Shown piece by piece: positions 8,631 to 16,638 of a DNA stretch of 56,557 bases. This DNA is from Methylomonas koyamae (GTDB lineage Bacteria > Pseudomonadota > Gammaproteobacteria > Methylococcales > Methylomonadaceae): contig NZ_LUUK01000205.1 in assembly GCF_001644025.1 (NCBI RefSeq), positions 1-56,557 on the forward strand. The letters run 5' to 3'. The notes beneath the pieces are model-generated. The model was not told the origin of the DNA. It saw only the letters and a list, made by a program, of their open reading frames with translations, and did no database searches. Both the position numbers and the translations under genes were made by a program. How positions within the stretch are numbered: the stretch's first letter is position 1; each line of letters opens with the position of its first letter.

Positions 8631-11282
8631 TTACGGGCAAGTCGCTTGCGCGGAAGGTCCCGGCGCTTTGCCGTAGATGCGTTTGAACAAGCCCAGGTCC
8701 AGCGAGTTAACGTTGCCGTCGCCGTTCATGTCGGCCGCGGCCTTCAGGTCGGCATTGCCGGCGGCGTTACCGTAAACGCTTTTGAACAAGCCCAAGTCCA
8801 GCGAGTTGGTTTTGCAATCGTTGTTCAAATCGGCATCGCAGAGGTTGCCGAAGTGATCGCCGTTGCTATCCAGTTGCGTGGCGTTGGCGAGCGCGGTGCA
8901 GTTGTCCACCGCATCGACCACGCCGTCGCCGTCGCCATCGGTGCCGGCCGCTTGAGTAACCGCTAACTGGGCGGCGTTTTGATTGCTGCCGCCCAATACC
9001 GTCAGGTTGCCGATACGGGTGTTGAGCGCCGGATTGACCGCGACGTTGTATTGAATCGTCGCCGGGCCGCTGCCGCTGGTCGGTGACATCACGCTTAGCC
9101 AAGCCGCGTCGCTTTGCAATTGCCAGGCGCAATTCGCGCCGGTGGTCAGCGTCGCGCTGAAGCTGCCGGCGCTGTTGGCGGCGGCTTGGCTGCCGGGTTG
9201 CAGGCTATAAGAACACGCGGCATTGACGGTAATGGTCGCCGTGGCCGGAACCGCACCCTTGTTGCCGGTGCTCGTCACGGTGTTTTTGGCGCCGTCGTAG
9301 CCGGCGAACAAGAAGCTATCGGTGCCGCTGAAGCCTTCTTCCGGGAAGTAGGTGGCGACCGCATTGTTCAAGCCGACCGTGCCGTGTTGCGGCTGCTTCA
9401 GGATGCGCATCGTCACGCCGGTGCCGGTGACCGGCAAGGTCAAATTGACCGGTGTGCCGGCGGCGGTGCTTGCCGAAACGTCGGCGGTGATCGGATAGGC
9501 CGCCGTGTTCATGCTTTCGCTGTTCGGACCTCGGTGGCAGGAATAGCAGCCGACCGTGCCACCCCGATAGAATTTGACCGTACCTAGGCTCTCGACGTTG
9601 AACGAGCGGTCGCCCTGGACTCGCGACAACTCGGTACCGCGCAGGTCGCTACCGTGGCAGCCTTTGCAGCCGGCGGTACCGGAGCGCTCGACCGCGTCAC
9701 CGTGCCGGCCCACCCAGGATTGGTCGATCGGGTGCAGTCCGTGCGGACCGCCGTTGGTGGTGTTGGGTACGCCGGCGGTGTGGCAGGTTTTGCATTCCAC
9801 CGTCACGCCGGCATGGCCTTGCAGTTGCTCGTTGCGGATATTGTCGTTTTGATGAGACGACGGGAATTCCGCATGGGTGGAGCCGTGGCAGGCGGAACAT
9901 TGCAAGCCGCCGTGACCCTTGGAAAAACGATACAACGACAATCCGGCGGCCGGCGTATCGGCGTTGGTGGCGAAGGTTGGGTTGACCGCGACCCGTTGGC
10001 TGTCGTAGGTCAGCGGATTGTTGAACACCGAGCTGTAACGGATTTTGCCGTTGTTGTTGGTGGCGGTGCCGGTATGGCAGCTTTGGCAAGTGGGCTCTTC
10101 GAGCCAGCCGGTGCGATGGCTGTCGCCGACCTTGCTCATGTTGCCGTGGCAGCTTTGGCATTGCATTTCCATGCTGCCGTCGGCGGCGACCGCGCTACCC
10201 ATCGCGCCGCGCAAGCAGCGGGTTTTGGAACCGGGGTGGCAGTCGTAGCAGGCCGCGCGATTGTCGGAGCTATCCAAGGTCAGCGAACTGCCTGGCGCGG
10301 TGACGGTGGCATGGGTACTGTGTACCGATTGGGTCAGCGCCGGCACGGTGCCGTTGGCGCCGCTAAAACTAGGCGCACCCAGTGCTTCGGAGGAATGGCA
10401 AGCCGCGCACAGCATGGGCTTGACCTGTACGCCCGGCATCGCCGGGTCCTGGTCGGTGGTCGCGGCGGCGTACAAGCCGGCCGGGTCCAGGCCTTTGGCG
10501 GCAAGCGCTTCGTTGTACAAGGCGGCGTGCTCGGCGAATTCGGTGTCGTCGTGCAGTTTGAGTATGTTCAACCGGTATTCGCGCTCCAGGTTGGCATCGC
10601 TGATCCAACCGCCGGCTGGTTTGGCCTTGTCGTTGGTATTGGCGGCGTGGCAGGTTTTGCAGCTCATTTCGTCGGAGACCGGTAACACGATGTCGGTTTG
10701 CGCGACCACGGCGTTGTTGGCATCTCGGGCGACCAAACGCATCAACGGATAGGTGTTTTTGTTGCCCTGATCGTCGGTGGGCGTGATCGGCACGCCTTCG
10801 GCCTGGTAGGTATTTTCCGGCGAGTTGGCCGGTTGAAAGCTCATCGGTTGCGCGGTGTTCAGCACGTAAGGACTATCGATCCCCGGCATGTTGCAGCCCG
10901 CCAAGCCCATGTCGGCGGTGTAGGCCGGATTGAACGTTTTCAAAACCGGAAACAGCGTGGGCGCGTAGGTTTCCCAATCGCTCTTGCCGCTGGAGGTGCT
11001 GTTCATCACGCCGCTGACTGGATCGACGATGGCCTGATAACTCAGCGTGTAATCGGCGGCGTTCGGTACCGTGCTGGCCTTCATCAATTTGCCGCCGACG
11101 ATCAATTGCGCTTCGATGGTGTTGTAAGGCGGCAGGATCGCGAATTCGGCGTAGCGCGAATCCATGCAGTGCATGCCAAGATTATTCCAGCCCAACAAAA
11201 CCGCATTGGCGGCCTGGCTTTGGTGGCTCATCATCAAGCCCAAAAGGCTGGTCAGCAGAATCAGAAAACCGGTTTTTCTCAT
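8631..11282 (-). CDS. Nine-haem exported cytochrome c with dockerin-like C-terminus
   Basis: About 883 residues. A signal peptide (LILLTSLLGLMMSHQSQA) is followed by a domain with NLGMHCMD and then nine CxxCH sites (CKTCH, CAACH, CYDCH, CQSCH twice, CSACH, CKTCH, CKGCH, CYSCH). Ig/BACON-like beta repeats follow (ATITVNAACSYSLQPGSQ..., WLSVMSPTSGSGPATIQY). The end has a calcium-binding DGDGDGVVDAVDNC segment and two duplicated loops, DLNNDCKTNSLDLGLFK and DMNGDGNVNSLDLGLFK, typical of dockerin type I. ATG at 11282 is preferred over a TTG nine bases upstream. The arrangement suggests an extracellular electron carrier docked to a cohesin partner such as the next gene; partner and electron acceptor are inference. 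Confidence 0.85.
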   Translation of the reverse strand: MRKTGFLILLTSLLGLMMSHQSQAANAVLLGWNNLGMHCMDSRYAEFAILPPYNTIEAQLIVGGKLMKASTVPNAADYTLSYQAIVDPVSGVMNSTSSGKSDWETYAPTLFPVLKTFNPAYTADMGLAGCNMPGIDSPYVLNTAQPMSFQPANSPENTYQAEGVPITPTDDQGNKNTYPLMRLVARDANNAVVAQTDIVLPVSDEMSCKTCHAANTNDKAKPAGGWISDANLEREYRLNILKLHDDTEFAEHAALYNEALAAKGLDPAGLYAAATTDQDPAMPGVQVKPMLCAACHSSEALGAPSFSGANGTVPALTQSVHSTHATVTAPGSSLTLDSSDNRAACYDCHPGSKTRCLRGAMGSAVAADGSMEMQCQSCHGNMSKVGDSHRTGWLEEPTCQSCHTGTATNNNGKIRYSSVFNNPLTYDSQRVAVNPTFATNADTPAAGLSLYRFSKGHGGLQCSACHGSTHAEFPSSHQNDNIRNEQLQGHAGVTVECKTCHTAGVPNTTNGGPHGLHPIDQSWVGRHGDAVERSGTAGCKGCHGSDLRGTELSRVQGDRSFNVESLGTVKFYRGGTVGCYSCHRGPNSESMNTAAYPITADVSASTAAGTPVNLTLPVTGTGVTMRILKQPQHGTVGLNNAVATYFPEEGFSGTDSFLFAGYDGAKNTVTSTGNKGAVPATATITVNAACSYSLQPGSQAAANSAGSFSATLTTGANCAWQLQSDAAWLSVMSPTSGSGPATIQYNVAVNPALNTRIGNLTVLGGSNQNAAQLAVTQAAGTDGDGDGVVDAVDNCTALANATQLDSNGDHFGNLCDADLNNDCKTNSLDLGLFKSVYGNAAGNADLKAAADMNGDGNVNSLDLGLFKRIYGKAPGPSAQATCP

Positions 11283-11447
11283 GGTGTTCAACCTATTACC
11301 TTCAATAATCGGTGACGAGTACTCGCGCGAGGCTTCCTGTCTTCTGGCTTGGATTCTAAGATCGCAACGCGAGTCGTGACGAACGGCGGAACCGGAAAAG
11401 TTCCCGGCTGAACATTAGCATTTAATAATTAACTTAAAATTAATTTA

Positions 11448-11459
11448 TGATTAAAATCA
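11448..11459. promoter_or_regulatory. CRP/FNR-like palindrome upstream of cytochrome
   Basis: TGAT-TAAA-ATCA is a perfect core match to the inner bases of the FNR consensus TTGAT-N4-ATCAA; the outer bases differ. Read on the minus strand it is also close to a CRP site. It lies in an AT-rich tract about 165 bp upstream of the multihaem cytochrome start, so oxygen or redox control is plausible. Confidence 0.4.
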
Positions 11460-11536
11460 CATAAACTTTGTGTTTATTAGGGAACTTTTTCGCCATCGCC
11501 GCAATGAGTCGCGGTGGGGGCTGGCGGTGTTGTCGT

Positions 11537-11704
11537 TTGAACAGTCGAGCGTCAGTGTTAGACCGGCGGCGGTCTAATAGAGATAGGCAACGTTGCCGTT
11601 TGCATGCGCGGCGTTCTTATACCAACACTCGGCATCGCCATGTAAACAGCCAAGCTTCTCCGCTGAACAGGCAGACATGCCCATTGAACACGCGGTCACC
11701 GATC
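11537..11704 (+). repeat. Second 21-bp array, eight units
   Basis: Eight gap-free 21-bp units that correspond one-to-one with the first eight units of the array at 809-1312: translated units read LNSRASV, LDRRRSN, RDRQRCR, LHARRSY and so on here, against MNSRAAV, FEPQRSH, RDSQRRR, LHVQASY there. The matching order shows duplication of a pre-existing array, not independent expansion. Confidence 0.75.
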
Positions 11705-11794
11705 GCGATCAAGCGAGAATTTCACCTTGATTATTTGGCCGCAAGAAATAGTTGACGGCTGGCTTGATGTCGAATCTTTCTAATGCCGAGGCAG

Positions 11795-12223
11795 TCACTG
11801 TTCCGAGCTTCTGAATTCTGAAAGTACCTCGTCTAGCGTTGGGTTTGCCTTCGCTCGGCCGTGGACAAAGACGACTGGGAGCGGACCGGTCATCACTTGG
11901 TCGATTTTGTCCAGATCGGCCTGTCCGCCGTTGGGTATGTCAAAGTTTACCGAGTGCGTTCGGACCACCGGCACGCCATTTCGAGACAAGTCCTCCGCGA
12001 GTCGATCGGCGCGCCGCGCATCCGCATGCGGGCAGTGTTCGGCCGCGACCACAATAACCGAGGACGGACTCTGACCGCTGATCGCGGGTAACTCCACAAA
12101 CGCGCTGGATACGTTTGCGAGCGTTTCGGAACTCCCAGGGGGACTATCTTGCCGGTGCCGCAGCCAGTGATTATAGGCACCGGCGCCGACGGTTATCGCG
12201 AGTAGAAGTTTAAGGAGTTTCAT
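11795..12223 (-). CDS. Exported hypothetical protein, possibly thioredoxin-fold
   Basis: About 142 residues with an N-terminal hydrophobic segment (LLKLLLAITVGAGAYNHW) that should be a signal anchor or signal peptide. The body has VIVVAAEHCPHADARRADRLAEDL and ends with PLPVVFVHGRAKANPTLDEVLSEF, which looks like a thioredoxin/glutaredoxin-type strand-helix-strand with a CPHA segment and only one cysteine. ATG 12223 is chosen over an in-frame TTG at 12241. It is a single gene between unrelated neighbours. I do not recognise the family; the fold is a guess. Confidence 0.55.
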   Translation of the reverse strand: MKLLKLLLAITVGAGAYNHWLRHRQDSPPGSSETLANVSSAFVELPAISGQSPSSVIVVAAEHCPHADARRADRLAEDLSRNGVPVVRTHSVNFDIPNGGQADLDKIDQVMTGPLPVVFVHGRAKANPTLDEVLSEFRSSEQ

Positions 12224-12348
12224 CAGCGGCGGCCGCGGCAATCAGAGATAGATGCGGAGTCTAACTCAGAGCTAACCGGCGGCGCACGGCTTTATCGCGC
12301 GGGACCGGAGGAATGATTGCCTAGGCCGCGGGTTTGACCGCACGCATT

Positions 12349-12927
12349 TTATTTCCACCTCGTTTGCCGACGCGGCTGGCGGACCGCGACGCCGGCCAAG
12401 GCGCTTGCGAACAGCCAAGCCGCGCCGGGTAGCGGTACCGGGGCCGTGGTCGAGTAGGTCAGGTTGTCGACGACGACGCCGTCCGACGTCCCGTGAAAAT
12501 AGATTTTATCGATTAGCCCAGCGTAGCCAGATGCCAACCAATAAACTTCCGGCGGCTGATTTTCCGGAACCAGCGGTGCGCTGTAAACCAGTTGGTTTTG
12601 GTAATACAGGTCGTAGCTGACATGACTGTCGAAGCCGACAAAATTATAATGCACGCCCTCGAATACCACCGGCGCCGAGTCGAAACTCAGCTCCGCGCCG
12701 CCGTAAGAAACCGCAAAATAACGATCCCCCATGTCCGGTTGATGGGACGGGTAAATGGAATAATCTCGCAAGCTTCCGCCGGCTTGCCATCCGGAAATGC
12801 CGCCGTAACCGTCAACCAAATCCCAATCGTTCAAGTTTTCAAAGGTGAGCACGGTTTGCGAGGCATAAGCCTCCGATACGCTTAATAAGGCCATAACCCA
12901 AACCCCAGCCATTTGTTTCAATTTCAT
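12349..12927 (-). CDS. VPLPA-type C-terminal sorting protein
   Basis: 192 residues: signal peptide (MKLKQMAGVWVMALLSVSEAYA), a beta-rich body with VLTFENLNDWDLVDGYGGISGW, and a C-terminal APVPLPGAAWLFASALAGVAV followed by basic residues. The tail is the VPLPA/PEP-CTERM-like exosortase sorting signal, so the protein is exported and processed at the inner membrane. Its opening matches short extracellular-matrix PEP-CTERM proteins whose ligand is unknown. No exosortase gene is in the window. Confidence 0.75.
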   Translation of the reverse strand: MKLKQMAGVWVMALLSVSEAYASQTVLTFENLNDWDLVDGYGGISGWQAGGSLRDYSIYPSHQPDMGDRYFAVSYGGAELSFDSAPVVFEGVHYNFVGFDSHVSYDLYYQNQLVYSAPLVPENQPPEVYWLASGYAGLIDKIYFHGTSDGVVVDNLTYSTTAPVPLPGAAWLFASALAGVAVRQPRRQTRWK

Positions 12928-12987
12928 AAGATTTCCTCGAAAGTAACAAGCGGCCTACAAAAGCCGCCCGCCGGATTAAAAATCAAG

Positions 12988-13698
12988 TTATACGCCGCGA
13001 CGTTTCGCGTATATCAAGCCGATCAGCGCACTACCGAACAGCCAGACCGCGCCCGGCAATGGCACCGGCGCGGCGACGTCGCCGTCACGGACTGCCCAGA
13101 CGTAATAATTGGTGCCTTTGCTGATGTAATTTTGCATGCCGGTCGCGGTGCTCAGATACCAGGCTTTACTGGCGTCGCCGCCGTAACTGGTGCCTAGCCA
13201 ATAGCCAAAGGATTGCAGATGGCTGAACAGGCTTTCGTCGTCGGCCGTGGCCGGGTCGTCGACGAGGCCGTAGCCGGACTGCGGTCCGCCATGCGAATCG
13301 AGGGCGCCTTTGTTAGCGAAATCGCCGTAGAACAGATGCGCGAGTTCCGAGCTGGCCGTGGAGACGTTGAATCCGCAATCGCTACCGCTGTATCCATAGT
13401 CGCAACCGGGCACGCCCAGGTCGTTGAAGGTCGGCAGGCGCCAATCGTCGTAACTCGCGCCGCGTACGTCGTCGAAGAAGGTCAAGCCATCCACCCAGGC
13501 CACGGCGTTTTGCCAACTCATTTTGCCTTCGGCGTCGTAGCCGCTGGTTTTGGCGTAGTTGGCGTCCGCCAGCCAAGTGACGTTTTGTTCGCTGTCGTAG
13601 ATCAGGCCGCCGCCCCGGTCGAACAACTGGGCTTGCGCGTTGCCGACAGCCAGCGTGCCGAGCGCCGACAACGCGGTGCGTAAAATTATATGTTTCAT
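12988..13698 (-). CDS. DUF1566 VPLPA sorting protein
   Basis: About 236 residues: signal peptide (IILRTALSALGTLAVGNAQAQ), then DRGGGLIYDSEQNVTWLADANYAKTSG and WRLPTFNDLG, the hallmarks of DUF1566 (Lcl-like) surface domains, and a C-terminal APVPLPGAVWLFGSALIGLIYAKRRG sorting tail. The start at 13698 is supported by GGAG just upstream. It is third in a run of VPLPA proteins (8.0, 12.3 and 13.0 kb). The segment beyond 13790 upstream carries a palindrome and promoter-like bases that recur before the response regulator. Confidence 0.8.
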   Translation of the reverse strand: MKHIILRTALSALGTLAVGNAQAQLFDRGGGLIYDSEQNVTWLADANYAKTSGYDAEGKMSWQNAVAWVDGLTFFDDVRGASYDDWRLPTFNDLGVPGCDYGYSGSDCGFNVSTASSELAHLFYGDFANKGALDSHGGPQSGYGLVDDPATADDESLFSHLQSFGYWLGTSYGGDASKAWYLSTATGMQNYISKGTNYYVWAVRDGDVAAPVPLPGAVWLFGSALIGLIYAKRRGV

Positions 13699-14048
13699 CG
13701 TTTTCTCCAAAAGGTTGTTCTCGAACAGATGCCGATACTCGGTAACGGGACTAACGGCTCTAAGGCTGGGCACATTATCGGAAGACAGATACAGGCTGGG
13801 AACCCTACCGGAGTAGGGTGTCATGCCAACCAGGCGGTTTGTTAAGATGTAATTATTTTGCATGTTTTGAACCGGTCTGAATGAGTCCCGCCAACTGCAG
13901 AAAATCAGCCAGTGCCGGCAATCGACTCATGTGGCAATAACCCACCGGATGCTTAGTTTGGCGGCTTGATACCGTAACTCGACGTTAGGCATATCTTCAC
14001 GCTCCGATGCCTTGCGTTTTTTGTAACTCGGAGCGTTGGAGAGCAAAA
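13699..14048. other. Intergenic region with conserved palindrome
   Basis: No gene. Contains the palindromic ACCCTACCGGAGTAGGGT copy and promoter-like sequence described separately. Confidence 0.4.
13802..13860 (+). promoter_or_regulatory. Palindrome plus promoter-like block, copy 1
   Basis: ACCCTAC-CGGA-GTAGGGT (13802-13819) is a near-perfect palindrome. About 22 bases later comes GTTAAGATGTAATTATTTTGCATG. The same palindrome, spacing and downstream block recur at 16962-17028 before the NarL-type regulator, so this may be an operator for that regulator or a remnant of its duplicated promoter. Confidence 0.55.
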
Positions 14049-14441
14049 ATGGTAGAAAAACTTCTGACGGTAACGCTGTTGTCGGTACTTTCCGGCTGCG
14101 CAACCACGGCAAATAACGCTCCCGCCCAAGGAGGCAACAAAGCCGAGAGCAAAATATCAATGGCGATCGGCCGTGAAATTGGCAACTTCACGATCACTAA
14201 TTCACAGGCAACGGAAGCGCCCACTGGTTATAACGGTATGCAGTACACCGTTAAAACGAACGATGGGGCCACCTTTAAATGCGAAATTTTGGAGCCGTCG
14301 GGGCTCGGTAAATTCGCGACGTGGGGGATGGCAAGCGGGGCGGACGCCATGTGTACGGATTTTACTCGGGGATCGAGCGACATCGGAAAAACCAACAATG
14401 CAAACTGTAATGCATTACTACGAGCTGCCGGCAAATGCTGA
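14049..14441 (+). CDS. Small lipoprotein
   Basis: About 130 residues with a lipobox LLSVLSGC after the signal peptide (cleavage before Cys). The mature part contains YTVKTNDGATFKCEILEPSG and ends CNALLRAAGKC, with four cysteines that could pair. GGAGAG precedes the ATG. No domain is recognised, but the lipoprotein class is clear. Confidence 0.7.
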   Translation: MVEKLLTVTLLSVLSGCATTANNAPAQGGNKAESKISMAIGREIGNFTITNSQATEAPTGYNGMQYTVKTNDGATFKCEILEPSGLGKFATWGMASGADAMCTDFTRGSSDIGKTNNANCNALLRAAGKC

Positions 14442-14455
14442 AGTAATGCCCGACA

Positions 14456-14482
14456 TCGGAGTCGGAGTCGGAGTCGGAGTCG
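14456..14482. repeat. GTCGGA hexamer microsatellite
   Basis: About four tandem copies of GTCGGA immediately before the decayed kinase sequence. It is short and possibly arose with the duplication scar. Confidence 0.5.
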
Positions 14483-14740
14483 GCGAAGACGACCGGCAAC
14501 GCTTCTATTCGCCGTTCTTCCGCCCCGAATCTGCCTGGCGGATAGACAATGCCGGCCACGGTTTGGGTCGGGCGGGGCGCCGTCGGGGCCATGATCGGCG
14601 GCGAGTTCGATTCGCCGACCCTGGCCCAAGCCGAGCAGCAGGGTTATCTGGTGTTGCACAAGCGGTCGGACCCGGTGGCTTCGTATGCTCTGCTAAGCCG
14701 GCTATTGCCATCCGATCTGCCGACAGGGGTAGCCCAGACA
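14478..14740 (+). pseudogene. Decayed fragment of the hybrid histidine kinase
   Basis: Translated in one frame this reads EDDRQR-FYSPFFRPESAWRIDNAGHGLG; in another frame it continues AVGAMIGGEFDSPTL...GYLVLHK...LLSRLLPS. Both halves align with the intact hybrid kinase at 17744-19561 (FSPFFRPEHAWRIDNAGHGLG and AVGAMISGEFDS...GYVVLHKP). About 400 bp of the original between them is missing and the frame is shifted. It is thus an internally deleted, non-coding duplicate. The palindrome at 13802 may belong to the same duplicated locus. Confidence 0.8.
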
Positions 14741-14741
14741 A

Positions 14742-15377
14742 ATGAAACTGCCACTTAGTAGCCATGCCGGCTGGTTGGGACTGGCATCCTCGGGCCTGTT
14801 GGCTTGGGGAAACTGGCACTATGCCCAAACGCTACCCAACTACGACGCCGCGCGCCAGACAGTCAGCGAATTGGCTGCGTTCGGAACGCCATTGGCGGAC
14901 CAAATCAATTACGGACTTTTCCTGCCGGTGGGCTTGATGCAATGGCTAGCACTGGTCTGCCAGTACCGCATGCTCGAGCAGTACCCCAGTCTACGCGAAG
15001 GATTACTGGCATTTTCCTGGGTGGGAACGGCTTATGTATTCTGCGCGCTATTCCCGTGCGATCCCGGCTCCCCGCTGATCGGCTCCTGGCGCCAGCAAAT
15101 TCATAACCTATTCGGTGCGCTTGAATACCTGGGAGGCGGTTTGGCTTTGCTGCTGTTTGGGCGCATTCCGGGCTCCCGCATCGCAATCCCTTTGAAGATT
15201 TCCGGCGCACTGGTACTGACGGTTCTGGTGTCGCTTGCCATCCCCTGTCTGGCGGACTACAGGGGACTGATCCAACGCGTTGCCGAAGGCGTGTTGTTCG
15301 GCTGGCTCGCGTTAGCGAGCGCCGTGCAATTGGCCGAAGCCTACATCGGCCGAATCGAAATTACGATGCGACCCTAA
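14742..15377 (+). CDS. DUF998 membrane protein
   Basis: 211 residues, six or so hydrophobic segments (for example LGLASSGLLAWGNW, GLFLPVGLMQWLALV, FSWVGTAYVFCALF, LVLTVLVSLAIPCLADY). The NYDAARQTVSELAAFGTPLADQINYG segment and the FPCDPGSP turn are typical of DUF998. Function unknown; inner-membrane location likely. It starts within the downstream end of the decayed kinase fragment. Confidence 0.75.
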   Translation: MKLPLSSHAGWLGLASSGLLAWGNWHYAQTLPNYDAARQTVSELAAFGTPLADQINYGLFLPVGLMQWLALVCQYRMLEQYPSLREGLLAFSWVGTAYVFCALFPCDPGSPLIGSWRQQIHNLFGALEYLGGGLALLLFGRIPGSRIAIPLKISGALVLTVLVSLAIPCLADYRGLIQRVAEGVLFGWLALASAVQLAEAYIGRIEITMRP

Positions 15378-15409
15378 GTCATCAGTTTTCATCAAGCCGA
15401 GCGACAGCG

Positions 15410-16096
15410 CTAATGTTTTCCGACAGCCTGCTGTAGACGTCGAGCAAACTCGACGGATTTGCCGTCGGACGGCAGCGAGTCCGGTACATAAATCTTAGCG
15501 TTCCAAATGCCGTCGTCATCCGCTTCTTTACTCATACATTGCTTTTTGCCGTCCGCAGTGACGGCGCATCGGCGCTGGTAACCATTGGGAAGCGTATAAG
15601 TCTCTATTACGTCCTTAGGCCCGCTATCCGGAGCGTGAAGATTTTCCGGGTTAACTGCCAATTTGCGGCGATCGAATTTCTGTTCTCCATTATGCTCCGC
15701 CGATTCTCGGGCGACTTGACGCACGTCGTTCAATACCTTGGATAGGTCGAGTTTGGGAGGCTCCGGATGTGCGGGGTTAGCTGACTTATCGGTCCGCGGT
15801 GCAACGTTAATCGCTTGCCGTGGCGAGGCCGTCAAAATCGGCGCAGGCTTGGGTTGAGCCCTTGATCTGCCTCCCGCCATCTTAGCAGGCAAGCTTGGCG
15901 GCGACTGATTGTCCCTGCCATTTTCCGCTAAATGTAGGATTTTGAATTCCACTGGTAGCACTGCCAAGCGATCCGGCAACCGGTCCGCCGGTTTCCTCGG
16001 TCGAAATATATCGGTCAACGCCGACGCTAGCCCAAGATGTATCAACAGAGACACGATCAGGCATGAGGCAAACCTGCGCCGCGCTGTTTCAACCAT
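15410..16096 (-). CDS. Membrane-anchored hypothetical protein with Pro-rich linker
   Basis: 228 residues. RRRFASCLIVSLLIHLGLAS at the N-terminus is a single membrane anchor of the type found in TonB-like and TolA-like periplasmic proteins. A Pro/Lys/Ala-rich linker follows (about 60-120), then a compact C-terminal segment with CAVTADGKKQC. It could be a short TonB-like or periplasmic adaptor protein, but no TonB C-terminal signature is evident. Convergent with the upstream DUF998 gene. Confidence 0.6.
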   Translation of the reverse strand: MVETARRRFASCLIVSLLIHLGLASALTDIFRPRKPADRLPDRLAVLPVEFKILHLAENGRDNQSPPSLPAKMAGGRSRAQPKPAPILTASPRQAINVAPRTDKSANPAHPEPPKLDLSKVLNDVRQVARESAEHNGEQKFDRRKLAVNPENLHAPDSGPKDVIETYTLPNGYQRRCAVTADGKKQCMSKEADDDGIWNAKIYVPDSLPSDGKSVEFARRLQQAVGKH

Positions 16097-16224
16097 CGGA
16101 GCCGGCTATTGTCGGTCTTGTAACGTCAAGCGGAACAGCGCGTTGGTCTCGGAAAATGGGTTTCGACTGAGCAAGAATCGTAGATCGCGTTAAATGTTGC
16201 GTAAACACCGACTACCCTAGCGGG

Positions 16225-16638
16225 CTAGTTGACTCGCAAGCTCACGGTGATGAGCGCCTGATCGTTTCGGACATCGCATTTGAGCCGGTAGATTCGACCT
16301 GCTTGTAGGACCAGCGTTTTCTTGGGTCTACGACTCGAAAACCCTTTAAAGCAATAGACTTGAATTTCATACTCTCCAGGCAGGAGATGAATTTCGCTGG
16401 GGTAGTCCGTAAAACCCGGCCAGCCAAATTCCTTCCGTTCGCCGGAGCCGGTGGGTTCAATCTTCGAATAGCCGATGATGGTCGTATGATAAGCATCGGC
16501 AAACGGGGAGCCCACAACACTTTGGATTACCGCAATCTCGTCTGGTCCCAGACTGTCGCCCGCATATTGCTTGGCCGGCGTCATAAAACCACATGAACAG
16601 AGCATGGACGCGGCAATTGTTGTCATAACATTTTTCAT
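16225..16638 (-). CDS. Small lipoprotein
   Basis: 137 residues: a lipobox-like SMLCSCGF at residues about 12-17, then a beta-rich domain with GPDEIAVIQSV, YPSEIHLLPGEYEIQVYCFKG and QAGRIYRLKCDV. These resemble a small PEGA- or DUF-type Ig-like domain of periplasmic lipoproteins. Probably outer-membrane anchored; ligand unknown. A weak AAGG precedes the ATG. Confidence 0.65.
   Translation of the reverse strand: MKNVMTTIAASMLCSCGFMTPAKQYAGDSLGPDEIAVIQSVVGSPFADAYHTTIIGYSKIEPTGSGERKEFGWPGFTDYPSEIHLLPGEYEIQVYCFKGFSSRRPKKTLVLQAGRIYRLKCDVRNDQALITVSLRVN

Larger units (their letters stand above)
11283..11794. other. Intergenic region with promoter and 21-bp array
   Basis: Holds the upstream region of the multihaem cytochrome, including a markedly AT-rich tract at about 11415-11475 with a CRP/FNR-like palindrome, and the second 21-bp array. 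No gene is supported. Confidence 0.5.

Noticed and set aside
9654-10685. Plus-strand frame of about 343 residues
   Set aside because: Antisense to the multihaem cytochrome; composition is a mirror of its codons.
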